Assembly: GCA_030652995.1 (NCBI GenBank)
Contig: JAUSAG010000046.1
Coordinates: forward strand, 1 to 64,000
DNA from: Methylotenera sp.
Lineage (GTDB): Bacteria > Pseudomonadota > Gammaproteobacteria > Burkholderiales > Methylophilaceae
Length of the DNA: 64,000 nucleotides
Reading direction: 5' to 3'
In this document: positions 1-10,072 of the stretch, piece by piece
How the letters are laid out: every line of letters begins with the position of its first letter
How positions within the stretch are numbered: the stretch's first letter is position 1
Notes under the pieces: generated by a model
Told to the model about the DNA's origin: nothing
Database searches by the model: none
What the model saw: the letters and a program-made list of their open reading frames with translations, nothing else
Made by a program: the position numbers and the translations under genes

Positions 1-74
1 TGGATGCACAAGGTACGATGGAGCATGGAAGAAAATCAGAAACTAAAAAACTAAAATCAAAACCGCCCGCTTGA
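1..74 (+). CDS. possible 3' end of an unknown gene (partial)
   Basis: One frame (from base 3) stays open from the window edge to a TGA at 72-74, giving about 23 residues ending in a lysine-rich tail (..KKLKSKPPA). The other two frames stop by about base 54. A basic, low-complexity C-terminus is plausible for a real protein, but the stretch is too short to identify or even to be sure it is coding. The strand is inferred only from this open frame. Confidence 0.2.
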   Translation, partial: DAQGTMEHGRKSETKKLKSKPPA

Positions 75-131
75 CCCACCTCTTGCCTCAAAGCTGGTTC
101 GGAATTCGGCTAAGAGGGGGAATGCGCGGGC
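65..131. other. long imperfect hairpin upstream of pilB
   Basis: Three nested stems can be drawn: GCCCGC (65-70) with GCGGGC (126-131), CCTCTT (79-84) with AAGAGG (112-117), and AGCTG (92-96) with CGGCT (107-111, one G-T pair). They form one long rod with internal loops. No T-run follows on either strand, so it is not a standard intrinsic terminator. It could be a REP-like palindrome, a 3' UTR structure or a structured RNA. I do not recognise a known riboswitch class. Confidence 0.35.
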
Positions 132-398
132 AAATGTTCAAACACCTAAACATATTTATAAGTTGGATTTATGCTGATGTCAAGCGGTAAATTGTGATAT
201 TTTACTCAATAAAACCCCTCCGTTTACAGCCTATAAGGTGGGAGAATTGACGGAAAGTTACTTAAACTGACATAATTTGCGCCTAATAAGACTTAAAGTC
301 TTTACAAAAAAAAGTGTAAAGTGCATTATTGACTTGATAAATAATAACTATAAAAATAAACAGGATAGCTCCATAAGCTAATTTAAAATCACTATTAT
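132..398 (+). promoter_or_regulatory. AT-rich region upstream of pilB with candidate promoter
   Basis: No gene is visible here. Two small inverted repeats are present: AAGACTT-A-AAGTCTT (288-302) and CTTTACA (300-306) with TGTAAAG (315-321). A TTGACT hexamer at 329-334 followed by AT-rich DNA is a possible sigma70 -35 element, but no convincing -10 lies at the ideal spacing. Type IV pilus genes may instead use other sigma factors. The pilB start has no clear Shine-Dalgarno sequence. Confidence 0.3.
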
Positions 399-2123
399 AT
401 GGTAACAACTCAGAATACTAAACTAAGCGGTCTAGCGCGCACCTTAATCCAAATGAACCTGCTTTCTGAGGATGAGGCACGCGCCATTGAAGCGCAAGCC
501 TACACGTTAAAAACACCCTTTATTGCACAACTGATATTAAGCAAAAAGCTTAGTGCGCAAGTGGTTGCCGAAGCGGCTGCTAAAGCTTTTGGTTTCCCAT
601 ACTTCAACATGGATGCGTTTAACCAGGATTATCTACCTCCTAAAAAAATTGATGCCAAACTAATGCAAGCCAGCCGAGTAATGGCATTGCAAGTACGCAA
701 CAATATACTTTTTGTTGCCATTTCCGACCCCACCAACATTCAGGCACTAGACAGCGTTCAATTTCAAATGGGCATGACTATATCGCCTATTGTTGTTGAA
801 GATGACAAACTTGGGCGCTGGATAGATAAAATAATAGCGGCAAGCGACACCGGGCTTAAATCGCTAAATGGTGATGCTGGTGATGACGATGAGTTTGGCT
901 TAGATGAAGGTAGTCACATTGAGGAGCATGAGCCACAAGAATCAGAAGTTGACGATGCACCTGTTGTAAAGTTTTTAAACAAAATGCTACTGGATGCGAT
1001 TAACATCGGCGCTTCTGACTTGCACTTTGAGCCTTATGAAAAATTCTACCGCGTACGCTATCGTGTGGACGGTATACTTCGTGAAATTACACAGCCACCG
1101 CTTGCCATTAAAGAGAAGCTTGCTTCCCGCATTAAAGTAATATCCAGCATGGATATCTCAGAAAAGCGCATACCGCAAGATGGTCGCATGAAGCTCGTCA
1201 TATCAAGAACACGCACCATAGATTTTCGGGTAAGCACACTGCCCCTGATTTATGGTGAAAAAATCGTAATGCGTATTTTAGACCCAAGTAGCGCCACGCT
1301 TGGCATTGAGGCGCTAGGCTATGAGCCAATCCAAAAAGAGCGCTTATTAAGTGCTGTTAGTCGTCCGTATGGTTTGGTGCTGGTCACTGGGCCCACTGGC
1401 TCGGGTAAAACCGTTTCGCTATACACTTGCCTAAATATCTTAAATAAACCTGATGTTAATATTGCAACAGCAGAAGATCCCTGCGAAATACCGCTGGCAG
1501 GCATCAACCAAGTCAATGTCAATGACAAACAAGGCCTTACATTTGCAGTTGCATTAAAGTCATTTTTACGCCAAGACCCTGACATTATAATGATTGGTGA
1601 AATCCGTGACTTAGAAACCGCAGACATGGCCATCAAGGCCGCCTCTACTGGCCACATGGTGCTTTCAACCTTACATACCAATGACGCACCCTCCACCCTA
1701 ACACGCTTACTAAATATGGGGGTTGCTCCGTTTAATATTGCTTCCGCTGTATCACTGATTACGGCACAAAGATTGGCAAGGCGTTTATGCAAGCACTGTA
1801 AAATCCCCATAGATGCGCCTAAAGAAGCTTTATTAAGTGTAGGTTTCATTGAGGAGGATTTTAATGAAAAATGGCAACTCTATAAACACAACCCAGAAGG
1901 CTGTGAATTGTGCAATGCCGGCTACAAAGGCCGTGTTGGTATTTATCAAGTGATGCCAGTGACCGACGCTATTAGCCGCATCATTATGCAAAATGGTACC
2001 GCACACGATATCGCAGACCAAGCTAAACGAGATGGCGTTAATGATTTGCGTCGTTCTGGGGTTCTTAAGGTGATGCAAGGCTTAACCTCGATAGAAGAAG
2101 TAGAGGCTTGTACCAATGAATAA
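399..2123 (+). CDS. pilB: type IV pilus assembly ATPase PilB
   Basis: Cytoplasmic hexameric ATPase that powers pilus extension. The 574-residue length is normal for PilB. An N-terminal GspE/MshEN-type domain (about 10-150) is joined by an acidic linker (about 160-190) to the motor domain. Walker A GPTGSGKT is at 331-338 and the Walker B region (IIMIGEIRD) at about 396-404. The zinc-binding tetracysteine motif of PilB/GspE proteins is present as C464/C467 and C502/C505. pilC follows after 55 bp, an order typical of pilB-pilC-pilD clusters, although pilD is not next here. The four cysteines and the pilC neighbour favour PilB over PilT or GspE. Confidence 0.95.
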   Translation: MVTTQNTKLSGLARTLIQMNLLSEDEARAIEAQAYTLKTPFIAQLILSKKLSAQVVAEAAAKAFGFPYFNMDAFNQDYLPPKKIDAKLMQASRVMALQVRNNILFVAISDPTNIQALDSVQFQMGMTISPIVVEDDKLGRWIDKIIAASDTGLKSLNGDAGDDDEFGLDEGSHIEEHEPQESEVDDAPVVKFLNKMLLDAINIGASDLHFEPYEKFYRVRYRVDGILREITQPPLAIKEKLASRIKVISSMDISEKRIPQDGRMKLVISRTRTIDFRVSTLPLIYGEKIVMRILDPSSATLGIEALGYEPIQKERLLSAVSRPYGLVLVTGPTGSGKTVSLYTCLNILNKPDVNIATAEDPCEIPLAGINQVNVNDKQGLTFAVALKSFLRQDPDIIMIGEIRDLETADMAIKAASTGHMVLSTLHTNDAPSTLTRLLNMGVAPFNIASAVSLITAQRLARRLCKHCKIPIDAPKEALLSVGFIEEDFNEKWQLYKHNPEGCELCNAGYKGRVGIYQVMPVTDAISRIIMQNGTAHDIADQAKRDGVNDLRRSGVLKVMQGLTSIEEVEACTNE

Positions 2124-2178
2124 GATCAATCAATGAGTTTTGACATCACAAATATAGTTAATCACCAAGGGAATCGCC

Positions 2179-3396
2179 ATGGCAGCTGCTATTAAAGCCA
2201 CCAAAGAAGTCACCTACGCATGGGAGGGTATAGACAAAAAAGGTAAGCGCGTCAAAGGTGAAATGAAGGCCTCTGGTGAGTCCTTCGTCAGCGCTACACT
2301 GCGCCGTCAAGGCATTACAGTTAAAAAAGTTAAAAAACAAAGTGGCTTTACCAGTAAAGGTTCGGTTTCTGATAAAGACATCACTCTATTTACCCGCCAG
2401 CTTGCAACTATGATGAAATCTGGCGTGCCATTACTACAGTCATTTGATATTGTTGGCAAGGGGCATAGTAACCCGGCCGTTTCCAAGCTTTTAGCTGACA
2501 TTAAATCTGACGTAGAAACTGGCAGTAGCTTAAGCACCGCGTTCAGAAAATACCCACTCTATTTTGATTCACTATTTTGTAATTTGATTGGTGCTGGCGA
2601 ACAAGCAGGTATTCTAGACACACTGCTCGACCGCCTAGCTACTTATAAAGAAAAAATTCTAGCCATTAAGTCAAAAATAAAATCGGCACTGTTTTATCCT
2701 ATCTCTATTATCGTGGTCGCATTTGTCATTACTGCCGTCATCATGATTTTTGTCATCCCTGCATTTAAGGAATTATTTAGTAGCTTTGGTGCTGACCTGC
2801 CAGCACCAACATTGATTGTCATGTCTATTTCTGATGTTTTTGTAGAATGGTGGTGGGCAATATTTGGCTCAATTGGCTTTGCCTTATGGTTTTTCTTCTA
2901 CACCTGGAAGCGGTCTTTAGCCATGCAATCCACCATGGATAGACTGATTCTTAAAGTGCCAGTATTTGGGGATCTTATACGCAAAGCAACAATCGCACGG
3001 TTTGCACGCACAATGTCCACCATGTTTTCAGCGGGCGTTCCCTTGGTTGAAGCGCTGGATTCCGTAGCTGGTGCATCTGGCAATAGAGTCTATTATGATG
3101 CAACCAAAAAAATCCAAAGTGAAATTAGTACGGGTACCAGCTTAACTGTTGCAATGCAAAATGCTGAGGTTTTTCCTAACATGGTATTGCAAATGACGGC
3201 TATTGGCGAAGAGTCTGGCGCTTTGGACTCCATGCTAAGCAAAGTTGCAGATTTTTATGAAGCTGAAGTAGATGATGCTGTGGATGCGCTCGCCAGCCTG
3301 ATGGAGCCGATCATCATGGTGGTACTCGGAGTGCTCATTGGTGGGCTTGTCATTGCAATGTACCTACCTATTTTCAAACTCGGCCAAGTTGTTTAG
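2179..3396 (+). CDS. pilC: type IV pilus inner-membrane platform protein PilC
   Basis: Polytopic inner-membrane protein that couples the PilB motor to the pilin-assembly platform. The 405-residue sequence has the two repeated T2SSF domains of the PilC/GspF family. The first carries FTRQLATMMKSGVPLLQSFD and is followed by a membrane segment near 175-195. The second carries FARTMSTMFSAGVPLVEALD. A further membrane segment lies near 225-245 and one at the C-terminus (about 377-400). It follows pilB in the same direction and is probably cotranscribed. The start ATG at 2179 lies behind AAGGGAA with reasonable spacing. Confidence 0.95.
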   Translation: MAAAIKATKEVTYAWEGIDKKGKRVKGEMKASGESFVSATLRRQGITVKKVKKQSGFTSKGSVSDKDITLFTRQLATMMKSGVPLLQSFDIVGKGHSNPAVSKLLADIKSDVETGSSLSTAFRKYPLYFDSLFCNLIGAGEQAGILDTLLDRLATYKEKILAIKSKIKSALFYPISIIVVAFVITAVIMIFVIPAFKELFSSFGADLPAPTLIVMSISDVFVEWWWAIFGSIGFALWFFFYTWKRSLAMQSTMDRLILKVPVFGDLIRKATIARFARTMSTMFSAGVPLVEALDSVAGASGNRVYYDATKKIQSEISTGTSLTVAMQNAEVFPNMVLQMTAIGEESGALDSMLSKVADFYEAEVDDAVDALASLMEPIIMVVLGVLIGGLVIAMYLPIFKLGQVV

Positions 3397-3436
3397 GCCA
3401 AAATCACAAAACCTAGGCCATTAAACTTAGATAATC

Positions 3437-3474
3437 TATCTGTCATGAAACACCTGTGTACTTCATGACAGATA
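3437..3474. terminator. 13-bp-stem hairpin between convergent pilC and dsbC
   Basis: TATCTGTCATGAA (3437-3449) is followed, after a 12-nt loop, by its exact reverse complement at 3462-3474. It sits 40 bp after the pilC stop and 78 bp after the dsbC stop, so it could end transcription from both sides. Neither flank has a strong T-run. It may therefore be a mRNA-end stabilising hairpin or a protein-binding palindrome rather than a canonical terminator. Confidence 0.5.
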
Positions 3475-3552
3475 CTGTTACAAACCCAGTAAGAGGGCGT
3501 TGACTAGACTACAAACACCCGCCTTCCGACGCGTTACGGTTGGGGGGTTAGC

Positions 3553-4272
3553 CTACTTCTTTGCCGCCTCAGTCAGCATACGTTCAATTTCTTTATAAGG
3601 TTGTGCACCCAACATACGCTTACCATCCGCAAAAATTAGAGTTGGTGTGCTACTCACGCCAATTTTTTTGGCTAGCTGACCTACTTTTTCGATTGGCACA
3701 TCACATGTAGCCGCAGTACTTGGCAACTGATCTCTTAAAATCCAATTGTCCCATGCTTTTACGCGATCTTTAGCGCACCAGATCAGTTTAGATTTATTCG
3801 CGGCATCAGGGTGTAACTGCTCAATTGGATACAAAAATGTATAAACTGTGACATCAGTAATGTTGGCAATTTCGTTACGCTCCAAGCGCTTGCAATAGGG
3901 GCAATCCACATCAGAAAACACCACTAGTTTACGGCTACCATTGCCTTTCACTACTTTAATGGCTTGATCAAGCGGCAAGCTGGAAAAATCTATTTTTGTA
4001 AGCTCCTCCAAGCGTTCACCTGTAATATCTTTTTTAGTTTTTGGGTCAACTAAGCGACCCTCGGCGATTAAAAAAGTCAGCTTTTCATCTGTATAAATAA
4101 TCTGTCCACCCATAAATACTTCATACAAACCTGCATAAGGGGTTTTGGTTACTTTTTCTACTTTAAATTTTGGATAAGCCGCTTCTACTGCCTTTTTAAC
4201 ACTGGCTTCATCTGCAATTGCCAGCGTTGAAAACGCACCCATTAAAGCAATACTGATTATTTTTTTTAACAT
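3553..4272 (-). CDS. dsbC: periplasmic thiol:disulfide isomerase DsbC
   Basis: Disulfide isomerase/reductase that corrects wrong disulfides in periplasmic proteins. From the start chosen here (ATG at 4272, AAGGAA five bases upstream) the protein has 239 residues. It has a signal peptide with likely cleavage after STLAIA, an N-terminal dimerisation domain (about 21-85) and a thioredoxin-fold domain with CPYC at 124-127. The cis-Pro region SSTPTLIF is also present. A longer reading frame to 4305 exists, but its extra 11 residues are not part of a signal peptide. It is a single gene, convergent with pilC. LptD and other cysteine-containing envelope proteins are plausible substrates. Confidence 0.93.
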   Translation of the reverse strand: MLKKIISIALMGAFSTLAIADEASVKKAVEAAYPKFKVEKVTKTPYAGLYEVFMGGQIIYTDEKLTFLIAEGRLVDPKTKKDITGERLEELTKIDFSSLPLDQAIKVVKGNGSRKLVVFSDVDCPYCKRLERNEIANITDVTVYTFLYPIEQLHPDAANKSKLIWCAKDRVKAWDNWILRDQLPSTAATCDVPIEKVGQLAKKIGVSSTPTLIFADGKRMLGAQPYKEIERMLTEAAKK

Positions 4273-4384
4273 TAACTTTCCTTTAAGTAATACTTGCCTG
4301 TACAAACCGGTTGAAATAAATTACGCCAATTAAACCAAAAAACTTCCTATAGACGCCTAAAAGCCAAGCTTAGAGAATACAAGG

Positions 4385-5572
4385 CTAAAGCGCAACTGCA
4401 TTGGCCACCAACATTTTTTTAATTGGCTGTTGGTTAGTCGCAGACAATCCCCAATTCCTTACTTTTTTAACTACACCATTTTGGTTTTCAAAAAGATGAT
4501 ACAAGCCATTGGTTAAGGCTAGCATGGTCAGTAAATCTGTTTTTCTTGCACGACTATATTGCTTTAACAAACTAACGTCATTGATGTGTTGATACTGATG
4601 TTTGCTTGCCAAAATTTGCAACAAATCAATCACATCTCTGAACCCTAGGTTTACACCTTGCCCAGCCATCGGGTGCACTCGATGTACAGCATCGCCCACT
4701 AGGACTACTGAATTTCGGCTTAATTCATTCGCCGTTTTCAACGTGAGCGGAAAAGCCGCTGTATCACCCATTAACGTTAATTCACCCAAAGTAGAATGTC
4801 CAACTGCCATGACCTGCTGTGCAAATTCACTAGCGCTAAGCTTCAACAAAAAATCAGCATATTGTGTTGGCGCGGACCACACAATTGAAATTTTATTCCT
4901 GGGTAACGGCAACCACGCCATAACGCCACTTCTACCCGCTTCATCTTGTGTAAACCATTGCCTTGCAATGTTGTCGTGCGTTTTTTCAGTGACAAAATTC
5001 GCCACTATGGCCGTTTGATGATACGGTTTTTGCTGGTTGATAATGCCCAACTGCTGGCGCACCCATGAGTTTGCACCGTCAGCCGCCAGCAACAGCGTGC
5101 TTACTATGCTTTGCTGATTTTCTAAATGCAATATGGCTTGGTGCGCACTCGCGTTAAGTGAGTCACACGCATGACCAAATAACGTAGTTATACCACTAGC
5201 TTGCACCTGCGCCATGAGGGCTAACTTTAAAGCACGTTCTTCTACAATAAAGCCCAGGTTGTCAGCATTCACATCGTCAGCTAACAATTGCAACGGTTCT
5301 GGCGTAGCATCGCCCCATACCTCCATTGCGTGCATCTCGGTCACCCGGCTTGTATCTAATCGTTGCCAAACGCCTAATCGCATCAACCACTGTGCATTTT
5401 TCGGGCTAATCGCGTATATGCGTTGATCCCACTCAGTTAGATTCTCGTTCGACGGAGGCGTCTGGCTATCAACCAACACCACTTCATAGCCGGCTTGATT
5501 CAAGGCAACCGCCGCTGCTAACCCAACCAAACCAGCGCCTACAATCGTCACATCCACTTTTAGTGTACTCAT
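4385..5572 (-). CDS. FAD-dependent ubiquinone-biosynthesis hydroxylase (UbiH/UbiF/VisC family)
   Basis: Flavin monooxygenase of the UbiH/UbiF/UbiI family, which hydroxylates the aromatic ring during ubiquinone synthesis. The 395-residue protein has the N-terminal FAD-binding fingerprint VGAGLVGLAAAVAL (about 11-24), the DQRIYAISPKN segment (about 49-59) typical of this family, and the second FAD motif LVGDAVHRVHPMAGQGVN in the C-terminal half. It overlaps the upstream UbiH-like gene by 4 bp, so the two are translationally coupled. Which ring position it attacks (C1, C5 or C6) cannot be read from the sequence, so no gene symbol is given. Confidence 0.85.
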   Translation of the reverse strand: MSTLKVDVTIVGAGLVGLAAAVALNQAGYEVVLVDSQTPPSNENLTEWDQRIYAISPKNAQWLMRLGVWQRLDTSRVTEMHAMEVWGDATPEPLQLLADDVNADNLGFIVEERALKLALMAQVQASGITTLFGHACDSLNASAHQAILHLENQQSIVSTLLLAADGANSWVRQQLGIINQQKPYHQTAIVANFVTEKTHDNIARQWFTQDEAGRSGVMAWLPLPRNKISIVWSAPTQYADFLLKLSASEFAQQVMAVGHSTLGELTLMGDTAAFPLTLKTANELSRNSVVLVGDAVHRVHPMAGQGVNLGFRDVIDLLQILASKHQYQHINDVSLLKQYSRARKTDLLTMLALTNGLYHLFENQNGVVKKVRNWGLSATNQQPIKKMLVANAVAL

Positions 5573-6735
5573 TTACCGAAACTCATTTTGCTCACCAAGT
5601 GCCGTTTGATGGGGGTGACTAAATCAAACAAACCGAGGCCTGCACTTCTTAATGCAGAGATGCCTAGAATATCATTAGAAAATATATTCACTAAAAAATC
5701 GGTAAATAACAGGCCATTTTTAGTGTCCGTTTTACGGCTGGCACGATACGCCGCAAGCATCTCCTGGCTACCCAAGTCAGCACTCGCATTCACTATCTGT
5801 CGTGCCAACACTTCTGCATCACGCAAACCCACATTAAAACCCTGGCCGGCTACGGGGTGCATGGTCTGGGCGGCGTTACCGATCACCACCAAATGCGGCG
5901 TGCTACTTTCGGCCAGTTGCGATAACTTTAACGGAAAGGTCATGCGCTTTTCTACACTGACAAAACGCCCGACTCTATCACCAAATTGCGCATGAAACTG
6001 CGCTAAAAATTCAGCATCACTGAGCGTCAGCAATGGTGCAATCAATTCTTTTTTGCCTGTCCACACCAATGAAAAATCATGCTCGCCATTCGGCAACAAC
6101 GCCATCGGTCCGTTAGCCGTAAAGCGCTCATAAGCAATGTTATTATGTGGCAGCTCTGCGCGCACTTTGCTAATCAACGCATCATGTCCATATTCTTTGG
6201 TATCTCGTTTTAGCCCCGCCACGGCTTCTAAGCTACGACCGCCGTCAGCCAGCACCGCCAGCGCACTTTCTAACTGGTATGATTTTCCGTATCGAGCATA
6301 GCGCACAGTAGCATGGTTTTCATCATGCGTAATCGCTTCGGCTTCAGCTTCATCAATGACATAAATAATTGGAAATTGCGCTAATTCTGCATTTAGCACG
6401 CTACATAATGCGCCATAAGACAGCACATAACCCAAGGCCTCTTGATTGTAGTCATGCGCATGTAAAACACTGCGGCCAATGCTACCTTTTTGCGAAACAT
6501 GAATGGTGTTGATGGCAGTAGCATGAGGCGCTAACGGTTGCCAAACACCAAGCTTTTGTAAAATACGCCTAGTACCAAAAGACAACGCTAATGCACGCGT
6601 GTCTTGATTAGCAGCACCTTGCCTACGCGCCTCTAATAGCGTGCTGCCAATATTTTGTTTTGCCAGTAACAAAGCTAACACCATCCCTACCGGGCCGCCG
6701 CCTACAATCACAATATTTTCAAGTTTGCGCATCAT
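5569..6735 (-). CDS. ubiH: FAD-dependent ubiquinone hydroxylase, UbiH-like
   Basis: Second family member, 388 residues. It has the Rossmann FAD motif VGGGPVGMVLALLLAK near the N-terminus, the DTRALALSFGT signature characteristic of UbiH (2-octaprenyl-6-methoxyphenol hydroxylase), and VIGNAAQTMHPVAGQGFN for FAD/ribose binding. It overlaps pepP by 4 bp upstream and the second hydroxylase by 4 bp downstream. The pepP-ubiH-ubiI order is also known in gamma-proteobacteria. Assignment as UbiH rests on the DTRALAL signature and this context. The exact regiospecificity is inferred. Confidence 0.85.
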   Translation of the reverse strand: MMRKLENIVIVGGGPVGMVLALLLAKQNIGSTLLEARRQGAANQDTRALALSFGTRRILQKLGVWQPLAPHATAINTIHVSQKGSIGRSVLHAHDYNQEALGYVLSYGALCSVLNAELAQFPIIYVIDEAEAEAITHDENHATVRYARYGKSYQLESALAVLADGGRSLEAVAGLKRDTKEYGHDALISKVRAELPHNNIAYERFTANGPMALLPNGEHDFSLVWTGKKELIAPLLTLSDAEFLAQFHAQFGDRVGRFVSVEKRMTFPLKLSQLAESSTPHLVVIGNAAQTMHPVAGQGFNVGLRDAEVLARQIVNASADLGSQEMLAAYRASRKTDTKNGLLFTDFLVNIFSNDILGISALRSAGLGLFDLVTPIKRHLVSKMSFGK

Positions 6736-8042
6736 GCCTTCATCAAATTTTCAATATCCGCCACCGCTTTAACCGCACTGGCAGTCAGCACTTCACAGCC
6801 ATGTTGTGTCACTAACACATCATCTTCAATTCTAATGCCAATGTTCCACAAGTGCTGCGGCACATTGTCTGCGGGGCGAATATAACAGCCAGGCTCCACG
6901 GTGAGCGTCATCCCGGCTTGTAACATACGCCAATCGCCATGCTTATCTTTATATTCACCCGCATCATGCACATCCAAACCTAGCCAATGACCGGTGCGGT
7001 GCATGTAAAACTGGCGGTAAGCACCGCTTTCCAACACAGCCTCTTTACTGCCTTGGCACAGTTTTAAATCAATAAAACCTTGTGCTAACACGTCCAGCGC
7101 TGCGTCATGTGGCGCATTCCAGTGGTTGCTTGGATTTACTTGTGCAATCGCCGCCGCCTGCGCCGCCAGCACCAGCTCATATACATCTTTTTGCGCCGCA
7201 CTGAACTTGCCGCTCACCGGAAAAGTACGCGTAATGTCAGAGGCATACCCATCCAACTCACAACCTGCATCGATCAATAGCAAATCTCCGTCTTTTAATT
7301 CACAATTATTCGCGTTGTAATGCAAGGTGCAAGCATTGGCACCGCCTGCAACGATACTGGGATAAGCTGGTGATTGAGCGCCTTTACGATAAAACTCATG
7401 TAAAAATTCCGCCTCGATTTCATATTCCATTTTGCCAGCACGTACCTTTTGCATGGCACGATTATGCGCAGCAGCAGCAATATCCGCTGATCGGCGCATT
7501 AAATCGATCTCATCAGGTGACTTATAAAGCCGCATTTCATCCATTAATTTACGCACATCGACAATGTAATCCGGCGCGCTCACCCCAGAACGAGCTTGCG
7601 CTTTCACTTGATTCAGCCAGTCTGTAACACGTACATCCCAACTGACATCTGCACCTAGGCTAAAAAATAGTTTTTCTTGATTACTCAAGAGGTTTGGCAT
7701 CATTTCATCTAACTGCTTAAAACTATAAGCTTCATCAAAGGAAAATAGTGTTTTTGCGGCATCCGCTCCGTAGCGAAAGCCATCCCAAATCTCGCGCTCC
7801 ACGTCTTTATCACGGCAAAAAAGAATACTTTTAGGCGCTTTACCCGCAATTAACACTAGCACCGCCTCAGGCTCTTTAAAACCTGTGAGGTAATAGAAGT
7901 AACTATCAAACCGATATGGGTAATGACTATCGCGATTACGGACAACTTCGGGCGCGGTGGTAATAATGGCAATGCCATTGCCCATCGCCTGTATCAGCTG
8001 CTGACGGCGACCCTTAAATTCATTACTATTTAAACTTGTCAT
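6732..8042 (-). CDS. pepP: Xaa-Pro aminopeptidase PepP
   Basis: Cytoplasmic dimetal (Mn2+) aminopeptidase that removes N-terminal residues ahead of proline. The 436-residue length is typical. An N-terminal AMP_N domain (about 1-135) is followed by a pita-bread M24 domain. Metal ligands are visible in order: Asp in LLIDAGCELDGYASDITRTF, His in MHRTGHWLG, and Glu in TVEPGCYI and GIRIEDD. It heads the tight pepP-ubiH-hydroxylase run (4-bp overlaps). The linkage to ubiquinone genes is conserved in many proteobacteria without a clear functional reason. Confidence 0.95.
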   Translation of the reverse strand: MTSLNSNEFKGRRQQLIQAMGNGIAIITTAPEVVRNRDSHYPYRFDSYFYYLTGFKEPEAVLVLIAGKAPKSILFCRDKDVEREIWDGFRYGADAAKTLFSFDEAYSFKQLDEMMPNLLSNQEKLFFSLGADVSWDVRVTDWLNQVKAQARSGVSAPDYIVDVRKLMDEMRLYKSPDEIDLMRRSADIAAAAHNRAMQKVRAGKMEYEIEAEFLHEFYRKGAQSPAYPSIVAGGANACTLHYNANNCELKDGDLLLIDAGCELDGYASDITRTFPVSGKFSAAQKDVYELVLAAQAAAIAQVNPSNHWNAPHDAALDVLAQGFIDLKLCQGSKEAVLESGAYRQFYMHRTGHWLGLDVHDAGEYKDKHGDWRMLQAGMTLTVEPGCYIRPADNVPQHLWNIGIRIEDDVLVTQHGCEVLTASAVKAVADIENLMKA

Positions 8043-8079
8043 ACACTCTAATTGTTTTTAACCTTATTTAAGTTTTAGC

Positions 8080-9830
<1,751 letters not shown>

Positions 9831-10072
9831 GACTATCTTTCTAAACGTTTAAGTTTCTATATTTTTAGCGCTTTATCCAAGTATAATTTGGTCTTAAATT
9901 TTAGCTTGAGTTAAATCTTAAAACACCTGTTTAAAGAGGCTCATTTCGATTTATTGATTGCCAAAAAATACATTTTATGAGATTTTATCATTGATAAAAT
10001 AAAACCGTTTGCCTATATACCCGTGCCCTTAACTTCAACGCTCCATCTTGTGCTTATTTCAATGGTAATTGC
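9831..10072. promoter_or_regulatory. divergent amgK/lptD intergenic region with perfect palindrome
   Basis: This 242-bp AT-rich region holds the divergent promoters of amgK and lptD. A perfect 19-bp inverted repeat, ATTTTATCA-T-TGATAAAAT, spans 9982-10000, about 73 bp before the lptD start. It could be an operator or part of a promoter. No other gene is visible. Confidence 0.45.
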
